Source: Novosphingobium chloroacetimidivorans
Lineage (GTDB): Bacteria; Pseudomonadota; Alphaproteobacteria; Sphingomonadales; Sphingomonadaceae
Assembly (NCBI RefSeq): GCF_014204535.1
Contig: NZ_JACHLR010000001.1
Location: forward strand, 248,001 to 312,000
Direction of reading: 5' to 3'
Length of the DNA: 64,000 nucleotides
Below, piece after piece: positions 21,661-29,897 of this stretch. Each line of letters opens with the position of its first letter. Position 1 is the stretch's first letter. Both the position numbers and the translations under genes were made by a program. A model generated the notes under the pieces. It did no database searches. It was not told where the DNA came from and saw nothing but the letters and a program-made list of their open reading frames with translations.

Positions 21661-22707
21661 TCAATCCCGTGGAACTCCGTCGATGTCCTCGCCTAGCGTG
21701 TCCCGCAGGTAGAACTCGCGCACGCCGACGAAGGCGATGACCAGCAGCGCACCGGCGAAGAACACGCCATAGACCCCGAAGACCGCACCCACGCCCAGGA
21801 TGGTGAAGAGAGTCAGCGCCGGCGGGATGCTGACGACGGAGCGGTTGATGAACGGTGTCAGCAGCCAGCCTTCGATAACCCGCACGGCGAGGAATGCCAC
21901 CACCGTGTGCCAGACGACGTCGCCGCCTTCCGAAGCAGCGAGGCCGATGGCGGGCAGCATCGCCACCGCCGGACCGACATAGGGTACGAACTCGCTCAAG
22001 CCGCCGAGCAGGCCCAGCGACGCCCATGATTCGAGGCCGGCCATCCACAGCGATCCGCCGATCACCACGGCCATGATCGTCATCGTGATCAGCTTGGCCT
22101 TCAGCCACAGCCGCAGCGCCAGCGACATCTCGTCGAGCGCACGCTGCATCGTCGCACGGGCGGGTGGCGGCGTCATCAAGACGACGGCATTGCGATAGGG
22201 CCTGGGGTTGCCGGCGATGAACATGGCGCCGACCATGACGATGACGAAGTTCAGCAGGATCTCGCCCGCGCCACGGACCAGGTCGCTCAGGCTGTCGGCA
22301 ATCTTGCTGCCGCCGGCTGCGGCTTCTCCCGCCTGGACGACCGCGCGTCCGACCTTGGTGGTGGATAGGCCCCGCTCGATGGACTCGAGCGTGCCCGGCA
22401 GATTGCTCAGCATCGCGCCCAACTCGGTGCCGAACTGCACGGTCAGCAGGTAACCGATGGCGCCGAACGCCGCGAGCACCAGCAGGGTGCCAAGCCCCAT
22501 CGCGACGCTCCAGTTACGCACGCCGATGCGCTGCATCAATCGCGCAGCGCTGCGGAACATCACTGCGCCCAGCAAAGAGCCGAATGCCAGCAGCAGCAGG
22601 TCCGACGCGCGCCAGGCCATCATCAGGATGGCGGCGATCAGCACCGTCCACCCCAGTCGGCGCAAGTAGGTCAGGTCTTCAGGCGACGGTTTGAAGGGCG
22701 CCTGCAT
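21661..22707 (-). CDS. AI-2E family transporter (PerM/UPF0118)
   Basis: The product has 348 residues from ATG 22707, where the family-like sequence begins (MQAPFKPSPEDLTYLRRLG). About eight transmembrane segments are visible, with the conserved GLLGGLSEFVPYVGP loop and the LLTPFINRSVVSIPPALTL motif of this permease family. Family members export autoinducer-2 or act as Na+/H+ exchangers; the substrate here is unknown. The frame continues open to 23019 but that part is antisense to purN. Confidence 0.88.
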   Translation of the reverse strand: MQAPFKPSPEDLTYLRRLGWTVLIAAILMMAWRASDLLLLAFGSLLGAVMFRSAARLMQRIGVRNWSVAMGLGTLLVLAAFGAIGYLLTVQFGTELGAMLSNLPGTLESIERGLSTTKVGRAVVQAGEAAAGGSKIADSLSDLVRGAGEILLNFVIVMVGAMFIAGNPRPYRNAVVLMTPPPARATMQRALDEMSLALRLWLKAKLITMTIMAVVIGGSLWMAGLESWASLGLLGGLSEFVPYVGPAVAMLPAIGLAASEGGDVVWHTVVAFLAVRVIEGWLLTPFINRSVVSIPPALTLFTILGVGAVFGVYGVFFAGALLVIAFVGVREFYLRDTLGEDIDGVPRD

Positions 22708-22844
22708 CACCGGGTTGCCCGGCTGGCGGCAAAAGCATAGGGGCAGCGCGATGCAGCCGGGACGTGCGCCAGGAAACGGGGAGAGCCAGCCATGACGCGC
22801 GAAACGTACGGAACTACCAAGCTGTTCCGCCAGGTGGCGCATCG

Positions 22845-23801
22845 ATGAGCGCGCCGCGTGAAAAAGTGGCGGTGCTGATCTCGGGCAGCGGGACCAACAT
22901 GGCCGCCCTGCTTTATGCCAGCCGCGCGGCAGACTGCCCCTTCGAACTCGTGCTCGTCGCCAGCAACAAGCCCGACGCGGGCGGCCTGCGCCTTGCCGAG
23001 GCGGAAGGCGTGCCGACATTCGCGCTCTCGCACAGGGGCATGGCGCGCGAGGATCACGACGCCGCGATGGATGCGGCGATCCGAGCGAGCGGCGCGCGGT
23101 GGGTGGCGCTCGCGGGCTACATGCGCATCCTGACGCCGGGCTTCGTGGCGGGCTGGGAAGGCCGGATGGTCAACATCCACCCTTCGCTCCTGCCCAAGTA
23201 CACCGGGCTTCACACGCACGAACGGGCGATCGCAGCGGGCGACAGCCATGGCGGGGTCACCGTTCACCTGGTGACGGCGGAGCTCGATTGCGGGCCGATC
23301 CTGGGCCAGACGCCCGTCGCGATCATGCCCGGTGACACGCCAGAGACGCTCGCCGGCCGCGTCCTCATCGCCGAGCACCAGCTCTACGCCCGCTGCCTCG
23401 CCGACCTCGTCACGCGCGAGAGTTCGCCCGAGTGGCTTCTGTCTCAAGTGCGCGAAGGGGCGATGGCCCTGCCGCAAGCCGAGGAGACGGTGAGCCATGG
23501 CCTGGCCTGCTTCGGCGTGATCAAGGGCAAGAAGTTCGCCTACGTCTCGGTCGACCACCATGGCGATGGCCGCACCGCCCTGCTGGTCAAGATCAGCGGC
23601 GTGGACGAGCAGGCGCAGCTGATCGACCAGGATGGGGAGCGATACTTTCGCCCTGCCTACTTCGGCGATGGCTGGCTGGGTATTCGGCTCGACCTGGGTG
23701 ACAACGACTGGGACTCGATCGGCGAGTGGCTCGCCCGATCGTGGCGTTCGGTCGCGCCGCGCAAGCTGACGCCCTTGCTGGATGCGGCGGACGAGTTCTA
23801 G
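22845..23801 (+). CDS. purN: GAR transformylase PurN with C-terminal MmcQ/YjbR-like domain
   Basis: The product has 318 residues, against about 190-215 for ordinary PurN. Residues 1-195 are the formyltransferase: VAVLISGSGTNM, the Asn-x-His pair in VNIHPSLLPKYTGLHTH, and the catalytic Asp in LDCGPILGQ. Residues about 215-310 (SHGLACFGVIKGKKFAYVS, DGRTALLVKISG, RYFRPAYFGDGWLGIRLD, SWRSVAPRKL) look like a complete MmcQ/YjbR-type DNA-binding-like fold. The two are in one uninterrupted frame. The added domain's role is unknown. Confidence 0.9.
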   Translation: MSAPREKVAVLISGSGTNMAALLYASRAADCPFELVLVASNKPDAGGLRLAEAEGVPTFALSHRGMAREDHDAAMDAAIRASGARWVALAGYMRILTPGFVAGWEGRMVNIHPSLLPKYTGLHTHERAIAAGDSHGGVTVHLVTAELDCGPILGQTPVAIMPGDTPETLAGRVLIAEHQLYARCLADLVTRESSPEWLLSQVREGAMALPQAEETVSHGLACFGVIKGKKFAYVSVDHHGDGRTALLVKISGVDEQAQLIDQDGERYFRPAYFGDGWLGIRLDLGDNDWDSIGEWLARSWRSVAPRKLTPLLDAADEF

Positions 23802-23808
23802 CCCCTCG

Positions 23809-24558
23809 CTAATCGGCCGGCCACACCAGGATCTGACCTGCATGGCGCGAAGGTTCGGCCCGGAACGGCCGACCGTCCAGCACCCACTCCGTAATCGACG
23901 ACGGCGCCCCCTGGCGCACGATGCGATCGACCGCGCCGGCGGCGACAGCGAGGGACTCGGCACCCGCTCGCACGGTCACCTCCTGGCCGGCGAAGTGGCG
24001 CAGCCCGCGGCTGACGACGATCCCCTCGCCCAGTTGCGTCAGCGCCGTCAGCCCCAGCGCGGGAAAGGCGCCGCCAGCCAGCCAGGCGAGGACGGAGCGC
24101 GAGAAGCGCTGCGGCTCGATCGCGGCGTCCGCTGGATGCCACACGACCGCGCGCACCGGCAGGGCGACCGCCAGTTCGGCCGAGAGCGCCAGCAAGGCTC
24201 GAGTCACCGGAGCCAGCGTCAGCCCGCCGGATAGATGTGCGCCAGGATGAAGCTGCACCGCTTCCAGACCGTCGAACGATGGCTCGGGCGAGAACCCATA
24301 TGTCGCACTTGGCGAGCCGACAGGGTTTGCCTCGCACGGCGCGAGGCCTTGGCACTCGAACGCCAGACCATTCGCCACGATCTCAAGCGCTCCGGGTTCC
24401 TCCCGCGTGATCTGCGCCTGCGCCTGGCAGCTGGTCAGTGCAGAGCGCAGCACGGCAGCATCCGGCCGCTGCCCTGCCTCGAACAGGAACGACAGCCCCG
24501 CGCCCGCATGCTGTACCTTGTCGATCATGTCCGCCCCATCCACCACGCGCCGCAGCAT
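23809..24558 (-). CDS. Conserved hypothetical protein (weak DUF4261 resemblance)
   Basis: The product has about 249 residues from ATG 24558; ATG 24528 (MIDKVQHAG, with GGGGCGG upstream) is also possible. No catalytic motif is recognised. The second half (VRAVVWHPADAAIEPQRF..., GIVVSRGLRHFAGQEVTV) loosely recalls DUF4261 proteins, but the match is too weak to assign. No signal or membrane segment is seen. It begins 26 bases after the flavodoxin-like gene on the same strand, so the two may form an operon. Confidence 0.6.
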   Translation of the reverse strand: MLRRVVDGADMIDKVQHAGAGLSFLFEAGQRPDAAVLRSALTSCQAQAQITREEPGALEIVANGLAFECQGLAPCEANPVGSPSATYGFSPEPSFDGLEAVQLHPGAHLSGGLTLAPVTRALLALSAELAVALPVRAVVWHPADAAIEPQRFSRSVLAWLAGGAFPALGLTALTQLGEGIVVSRGLRHFAGQEVTVRAGAESLAVAAGAVDRIVRQGAPSSITEWVLDGRPFRAEPSRHAGQILVWPAD

Positions 24559-24584
24559 GCCCGTACAACCCGCGCGCGTCGAGC

Positions 24585-25058
24585 CTAGAAGATGCCGAGC
24601 CGCAAGCCCTCGGCCATCGCCTCGCCCAGTTCGCGGCAGGCGGTCAAGGCGTCTTGCGGCACCTCCTTGCGGGCGAGGATCGCCTCGGGTGTCTGCGCCG
24701 CGAAGTTCACGATGATCGGGTCGGCCACGCGGCGCAGGCGCCAACCGGTGACGATCCGATCGATTTGCGCCTGCGCCCCGTGCCCGTCAGATCCCGCGGC
24801 GATCACGGTGGCATAGGCGCGACCTTCGACACGTCCGAGCAGCGGGTAATAGCAGCGGTCGAACATCTCCTTCATCGCACCCGACAGCGATCCCAGGTTC
24901 TCCGGCGCGACGAAGACGTAGCCTCCCGCGCCGCGCAGGAGTTCCGGCGTCGCATCGTCGGCGGCGATCAGCCGCGCTTCGCGGCCGCCACCCTCGGCAA
25001 CCGCCTGCGCCATGGCCGCAGCACCGCCGGTGCGGCTGTGCCACACGATCGTCAGCAT
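24585..25058 (-). CDS. Flavodoxin-like/NADPH-dependent FMN reductase family protein
   Basis: The product has 157 residues from ATG 25058. It has a flavodoxin fold: first strand and phosphate loop LTIVWHSRTGGAAAMAQAV, then GGYVFVAPENLGSLSGAMKEMFDRCYY, which contacts the isoalloxazine ring. It should bind FMN and handle electrons or quinones in the cytosol; the partner is unknown. It is divergent from recJ with a 94-bp gap. Confidence 0.82.
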   Translation of the reverse strand: MLTIVWHSRTGGAAAMAQAVAEGGGREARLIAADDATPELLRGAGGYVFVAPENLGSLSGAMKEMFDRCYYPLLGRVEGRAYATVIAAGSDGHGAQAQIDRIVTGWRLRRVADPIIVNFAAQTPEAILARKEVPQDALTACRELGEAMAEGLRLGIF

Positions 25059-25152
25059 GGCTTCGTGCGCGAGATCATGTGGGACAAGTGCCTCGCGCAG
25101 ACGGCACAGGGCAAGACTTTCCGCTGCCGAGCCACTAAGACAGGCGGCACAC

Positions 25153-26934
25153 ATGACCTCCCTCTCCCATCCTGTTTTCGGCGTCGACCGCTCGCTTTCG
25201 GGCAAGACCTGGCGCTGGCGCGGCGGCAACATGGACCTCAGCGCCGGCAATGCCGGGCTCGACGACATCGTCACGCAACTGCTGCTTTCGCGCGGAGTGG
25301 AGCGCGATGATCTGGCGCGTCACCGCACGCCTTCCTTGCGCGCCTTCCTGCCCGACCCTTCCGAGTTCCGCGACATGGATGCCGCCGCCGAGCGACTGGC
25401 GCAGGCGGTGATGTCCGGCGAGACGGTGACCGTCTACGGCGACTACGACGTCGACGGCGCCACCAGCGCGGCGCTGCTGATCCTGCTGTTGCGCGGCCTC
25501 GGCCATGATGCGCGCTACTACATCCCCGACCGGCTGCTCGAAGGCTACGGCCCCTCGGGCGAGGCGCTGGTGCGCATCGCCGGCGAAGGCTCCAGCCTGA
25601 TCGTCACCGTCGACTGCGGGGCGATGGCGCACGAGGCCCTGGCGATGGCGCATGATGCCGGCGTGGACGTGATCGTCGTCGACCACCACAAGTGCTCGGC
25701 CGAACTGCCCCGCGCCGCCGCGCTGGTGAACCCCAACCGCCTCGACGAAGGCGTGATCGCCGCCGGGCATGGCCACCTGGCGGCCGTCGGCGTCGCCTTC
25801 CTGCTGGCCGTCGCCACCGTGCGGGCGCTGCGCCGCCGCGGCTGGTTCGAGGTTCGCCGCGAGCCGGACCTGTTCTCGCTGCTCGACCTTGTCGCGCTCG
25901 GCACCGTGGCGGATGTCGCGGCGCTCCACGGGCTCAACCGCGCGCTGGTGGCGCAAGGCCTCAAGGTCATGGCCAAGCGCGAGAACATCGGCATGTCGGC
26001 GTTGATCGACGCCAGCCGGCTGTCGCGCGCGCCGACCTGCAGCGACCTGGGCTTCGCCCTCGGCCCACGCATCAACGCAGGCGGGCGGGTCGGCGAATCG
26101 ACGCTAGGCGTACGCCTGCTGACCACGCAGGATCCGGACGAAGCGCGCGACATTGCCGCGCAGCTCTCACGCCTCAACGACGAGCGCCGCGCCATCGAAC
26201 AGGCGGTGCAGGAAGAGGCCGAGGCGCAGATCGCCAGCCAGCACAACCGCGCCGTGCTCGTGCTCTCCGGACATGGCTGGCACCCGGGCGTGATCGGCAT
26301 CGTCGCGGGGCGGGTGAAGGAGAAGACCGGCAAGCCCGCGCTCGTCATCGCGCTCGACGAGGATGCCGGATACGGCAAGGGCTCGGGCCGCTCGATCAGC
26401 GGCGTCGACCTTGGCGCAGCGATCATCGCCGCGCGCGAGGAAGGCCTGCTGGTCGCCGGCGGCGGTCATGCCATGGCGGCGGGGCTGACGATCGCCCCGG
26501 ACAAGCTCACAGCCTTGGCCGACTGGCTCGACGCGCGGCTCGGCCGGGATGTCGCCGCGGCGGGCGAGAATCGCTCCGTCCTGCTCGACCTCGCGCTCGC
26601 TCCGGGCGGGCTCACGCCGGAGCTGGTCGGGACGCTCGATCATGCGGGACCGTTCGGCATGGGCTGGCCCGGCCCCAAGGTCGCGGTCGGCCCCGTGCGG
26701 CTCGTCAAGGTGGACGTGGTGGGCAACGATCACGTGCGTGTCATCGCCAGCGGCCCGGATGGCGGTCGGATCAAGGCGATCGCCTTCCGCGCGGCCGAGA
26801 GCGACATGGGACAAGCCTTGCTGCACGCCTCGCAAGGGCGGCGGTTGTGGCTCGCCGGTCGGGCCAAGATCGACGATTGGGGCGCCAGGCCGCAAGCCGA
26901 GCTGTTGCTGGATGATGCGGCCTGGGCGGACTAG
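25153..26934 (+). CDS. recJ: Single-stranded-DNA-specific exonuclease RecJ
   Basis: The product has 593 residues from ATG 25153. DHH-family motifs are complete: VTVYGDYDVDGATS, VTVDCGAMAHE, VDHHKCS. The DHHA1 part has GRSISGVDLGAAI and GGGHAMAAGLTI. The OB-fold C-terminus carries GMGWPGPKVAV. RecJ digests ssDNA 5' to 3' in recombination and mismatch repair. A longer frame back to 25012 overlaps the flavodoxin gene and lacks family similarity. Confidence 0.96.
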   Translation: MTSLSHPVFGVDRSLSGKTWRWRGGNMDLSAGNAGLDDIVTQLLLSRGVERDDLARHRTPSLRAFLPDPSEFRDMDAAAERLAQAVMSGETVTVYGDYDVDGATSAALLILLLRGLGHDARYYIPDRLLEGYGPSGEALVRIAGEGSSLIVTVDCGAMAHEALAMAHDAGVDVIVVDHHKCSAELPRAAALVNPNRLDEGVIAAGHGHLAAVGVAFLLAVATVRALRRRGWFEVRREPDLFSLLDLVALGTVADVAALHGLNRALVAQGLKVMAKRENIGMSALIDASRLSRAPTCSDLGFALGPRINAGGRVGESTLGVRLLTTQDPDEARDIAAQLSRLNDERRAIEQAVQEEAEAQIASQHNRAVLVLSGHGWHPGVIGIVAGRVKEKTGKPALVIALDEDAGYGKGSGRSISGVDLGAAIIAAREEGLLVAGGGHAMAAGLTIAPDKLTALADWLDARLGRDVAAAGENRSVLLDLALAPGGLTPELVGTLDHAGPFGMGWPGPKVAVGPVRLVKVDVVGNDHVRVIASGPDGGRIKAIAFRAAESDMGQALLHASQGRRLWLAGRAKIDDWGARPQAELLLDDAAWAD

Positions 26935-27086
26935 GTCGGGCGCTTCGCCTCGTCGCTTGGCGGGTTGCGGTGTCGCCACGAGATTGCCCCTCAGGCACAT
27001 AATCGCCGCACCCTCGAGAAACCTGCTTGACCCCCCTGCGAGCCTTGCCTAAAGGCGCGGGCCTGCAAACGGCGCAGCACGGGAAT

Positions 27087-27161
27087 GGCCCCTTCGTCTA
27101 GCGGTTAGGACGCGGCCCTTTCACGGCTGAAACACGGGTTCGATTCCCGTAGGGGTCACCA
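27087..27161 (+). tRNA. tRNA-Glu (TTC)
   Basis: A 75-base cloverleaf including an encoded CCA. Acceptor arms GGCCCCT/AGGGGTC pair fully. The anticodon stem CGGCC/GGCTG encloses loop CTTTCAC with anticodon TTC. The T-arm is ACGGG-TTCGATT-CCCGT. It sits 40 bp upstream of a second, near-identical tRNA-Glu, presumably in one transcript. Confidence 0.97.
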
Positions 27162-27200
27162 TCTCGTGCGCCGGTTGCGGGAACAGATACATGGCTTCAT

Positions 27201-27275
27201 GGCCCCTTCGTCTAGCGGTTAGGACGCGGCCCTCTCACGGCTGAAACACGAGTTCGATTCTCGTAGGGGTCACCA
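27201..27275 (+). tRNA. tRNA-Glu (CTC)
   Basis: A 75-base cloverleaf with encoded CCA, identical to the preceding tRNA-Glu except at the anticodon wobble base (loop CTCTCAC, anticodon CTC) and one compensated T-stem pair (ACGAG/CTCGT instead of ACGGG/CCCGT). It reads GAG codons. The 219 bp after it, up to the flippase gene, hold no feature I can support. Confidence 0.97.
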
Positions 27276-27494
27276 TGGCATCGACAACAAGGTTGTTGAT
27301 GCGACGCTATTCTCCTCATCAGCACACCCGCTCGGCCGCCGTGCAGGACACGCGATCACCGACGACGTGCGTTCGCCACATCACCGTAACAATCGACCGG
27401 CACATGCAGCGCCACCGCAAGCGCTTCGAGTGATCACGGTGATGCCACTGCTGAGCGCCCGGAACCCGGGCACCGAAACATCCAGGACCGGCGC

Positions 27495-28799
27495 TTGAGC
27501 CCGGTTCTCCGCCGGGTCGGTGTCAACGCAGGGTGGCTGATGGCCGGGCGCGGGTTCCAGGCCGTGCTCAGCATCGCCTACCTCGCCATCGCCACGCGCA
27601 CCCTTGGGCTGGTCGACTTCGGCAAGTTCACGTTGGTGGTCGCCGTCGGCCAGGCGATTTCGGCGCTGGTCGGGTTCCAGACCTGGCAGTTCGTGGTGCG
27701 CTATGGATCGCAGGCCCTGGCGGCGCAGGACGAGCGCGCGCTGGCCCGAGTGGTCGGTGTCGCCGCCGTGCTCGACTTTGCCGCCGCGGCCCTGGGCTGC
27801 CTCATCGCGCTGGGTGTGATCGTGCTGGCCACGCGGTGGGTAGGACTGCCAGACGATTTGCGATTGCCCGCCTTCGGCTTTTGCGCGGCGATGCTGATCG
27901 CGGTTCGCTCCACTCCCACGGGGGTGCTGCGGCTCGACCAGCGCTTCCGCGACGCCGCCGTGGCCGATGCTGCCCTGCCCGCGGTGCGCACGCTCGGCGC
28001 GCTGGCCGCTGCCTTGTGGCTGCCGAGTGTTGCCGGCCTCCTGTGGGCCTGGGCCGCGGCCGAGCTCGTCACGGCAGCGGTCACCTGGCGCACCGCGATG
28101 AAGCATCGCCGGCTGAGCCTCGCCCCCGCGGACCTCAAGCGGTTCGTGCGCGAGGAGCCGGGCTTCTGGCGCTTCGTGCTGATGACCAACTTGTCCTCGA
28201 CGCTGACGATGACGGCCAAGCAATTCACGCTGATCCTGATCGGCGCCTTCAGCGGCCCTGCCGCAGCCGGCCTCTTCCGGGTCGCGGCACAGTTGGCCCA
28301 GGCGCTGGCCAAAGCCACCCAGACCTTCTCGCGCGCGGCGTACTCGGAACTGGTCGAGGCCAGCAGCACAGGCTCCGATCGCGCGCTGCTGCGGCAACTG
28401 ACGCTGGTCGCCGGCATCGCGGCAGCGGCGATGGTCGGGATCGCGGCGCTGTTGGGTGAGCCCTTGCTGCATCTGATCGCCACGCGCCAGTTCTCGGGCG
28501 CTTACTGGCCGGTGGTGATCCTCGTCGGGGCAGCGGGGCTGGACCTCGTGGGCTTCGCCTTCGAACCGGCGATGACGGCGCGAGGGCAGACCAGCGCCGC
28601 GTTCTGGCTGCGCCTCGTCTCGACGGGAGCGCTGGTCGCATTGCTCGTGCTGCTGCTGCCGCGCTTCGGTGTCGTCGGCGGCGCGTGGGCAACTTTCGGC
28701 GGGAGCCTCGCAGCGCTCCTGCTCACCGGCTGGGGCGTGTTCCGGCAGCCGAGCGCGTCGGCTCGCGCGCACCCTTCGCCCTCGCAAGCGCCTGTATGA
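27495..28799 (+). CDS. Polysaccharide flippase (Wzx/MATE-like, lipopolysaccharide biosynthesis)
   Basis: The product has 434 residues from TTG 27495, with AGGA seven bases upstream; ATG 27540 would trim the first helix. It has 12 or so hydrophobic helices with the N-terminal pattern NAGWLMAGRGFQAVLSIAYLAIATR broken as GRGFQAVLSIAYLAIA, LGLVDFGKFTLV, typical of PST/Wzx exporters that flip undecaprenyl-linked glycans. It is followed by a glycosyltransferase on the opposite strand, overlapping by 77 bases at the 3' ends, and then ATP-grasp genes. It belongs to a surface-polymer locus. Confidence 0.85.
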   Translation: MSPVLRRVGVNAGWLMAGRGFQAVLSIAYLAIATRTLGLVDFGKFTLVVAVGQAISALVGFQTWQFVVRYGSQALAAQDERALARVVGVAAVLDFAAAALGCLIALGVIVLATRWVGLPDDLRLPAFGFCAAMLIAVRSTPTGVLRLDQRFRDAAVADAALPAVRTLGALAAALWLPSVAGLLWAWAAAELVTAAVTWRTAMKHRRLSLAPADLKRFVREEPGFWRFVLMTNLSSTLTMTAKQFTLILIGAFSGPAAAGLFRVAAQLAQALAKATQTFSRAAYSELVEASSTGSDRALLRQLTLVAGIAAAAMVGIAALLGEPLLHLIATRQFSGAYWPVVILVGAAGLDLVGFAFEPAMTARGQTSAAFWLRLVSTGALVALLVLLLPRFGVVGGAWATFGGSLAALLLTGWGVFRQPSASARAHPSPSQAPV

Positions 28800-29865
28800 G
28801 CACGTCATGATAGGCACGCACCATCAGCGGCAGGTCATAGTCACGCACGCGAGCACCGGGACGCACGGGATCGTCGATCTGGCGCAGCAGCGCCGCGGCG
28901 AACGCCTCGGCATCCTCCGGATCGACAAGGACGCCATGGCGACCGTGCTCCAGGACTTGGGCGGCATCGCCGGCCGTCACGCTGGCGACCACCGGCGTAT
29001 TCGCCGCCATGGCCTCGAGCAGCGCGATCGACGATCCTTCCCAGCGCGAGGCAAGCGCGAACACGTGCGCGGCCCTAAGCCACGGGTAGACGTCGTCCGT
29101 CGTGCCCGCGAACAGCACATGCTCGCGCACGCCCAAGGCCTCGGCATGCGCGAGGAGCGCTTCCCGATAGCTGGTCGAGCCCGTGCCCAGCACCACAAGG
29201 CGGACGGGGCGCTGGCGCCGCACCGTGGCGATGGCTGCGATCAGGCTCTCGAAGCCTTTCTGCGGCTGCAACCGACCGATGGAGAGCACCACCGGCTCGG
29301 CCCCTCGCATCGGCTCGGGCGCTGCGCCCGTCGGCTGCGGAACGGCGCTCAGGTCGATACCGTTGGGCACGAACGCCGCACGCCCACTCGCCACATGACT
29401 TGCGAAGACCTTGCTGCGAACAAGATTGGCTCCGACCAGGATGGCTCCTCCCGCGCCGCGAACCAGCAAGCTGCTCCAGAAGCGCCGCCAGCGGGTGCGC
29501 CAGGGTTGCCCCTGTCGCTCCATCGCATTGCTGAAGACGTAGACCACCGGCAGACGCAGCCCCAGGGTGGCCGCCCAGATGCTGAAGTGGCCGAAGTTGC
29601 CTCCCGAAAGGACCACGTCCGGGTTCAACTCGCGCAGGGCCAGGCGCAAGTCCGGCACCACCGTCAGGCGGGGCAGTCTGCCTTGCGCCTCCGCACGCGC
29701 GGCCACGAAGCGCGCAGGGACGACATCGGCCGCACCGAACAGCCCGCTCGCGTGGCCCGCCAGCAGCACGACCTCGTCCGTGGCCGCGAGGCGTTGCGCG
29801 AGCGCGATCATCGTGCGCACCACGCCGCTCGCGCGCATGTCCTGCACGTAGATGGCAATCTTCAT
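28723..29865 (-). CDS. GT4-type glycosyltransferase
   Basis: About 380 residues from ATG 29865 (MKIAIYVQDMRASGVVRTM); ATG 29871 is two codons earlier. It is a GT-B fold: the C-terminal half has LSIGRLQPQKGFESLI, VLGTGSTSY, VLFAGTTDDVYPWL and the nucleotide-sugar binding motif ALASRWEGSSIALLEAMA with its E-x7-E. It transfers a sugar from a nucleotide donor, probably to a lipid-linked acceptor at the inner membrane. It is divergent from the first ATP-grasp gene (32-bp gap) and convergent with the flippase, overlapping its last 77 bases. Confidence 0.9.
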   Translation of the reverse strand: MKIAIYVQDMRASGVVRTMIALAQRLAATDEVVLLAGHASGLFGAADVVPARFVAARAEAQGRLPRLTVVPDLRLALRELNPDVVLSGGNFGHFSIWAATLGLRLPVVYVFSNAMERQGQPWRTRWRRFWSSLLVRGAGGAILVGANLVRSKVFASHVASGRAAFVPNGIDLSAVPQPTGAAPEPMRGAEPVVLSIGRLQPQKGFESLIAAIATVRRQRPVRLVVLGTGSTSYREALLAHAEALGVREHVLFAGTTDDVYPWLRAAHVFALASRWEGSSIALLEAMAANTPVVASVTAGDAAQVLEHGRHGVLVDPEDAEAFAAALLRQIDDPVRPGARVRDYDLPLMVRAYHDVLIQALARAKGAREPTRSAAGTRPSR

Positions 29866-29897
29866 GGGCATGGCCCTTCGCCCGCCAGCATGTCGCA

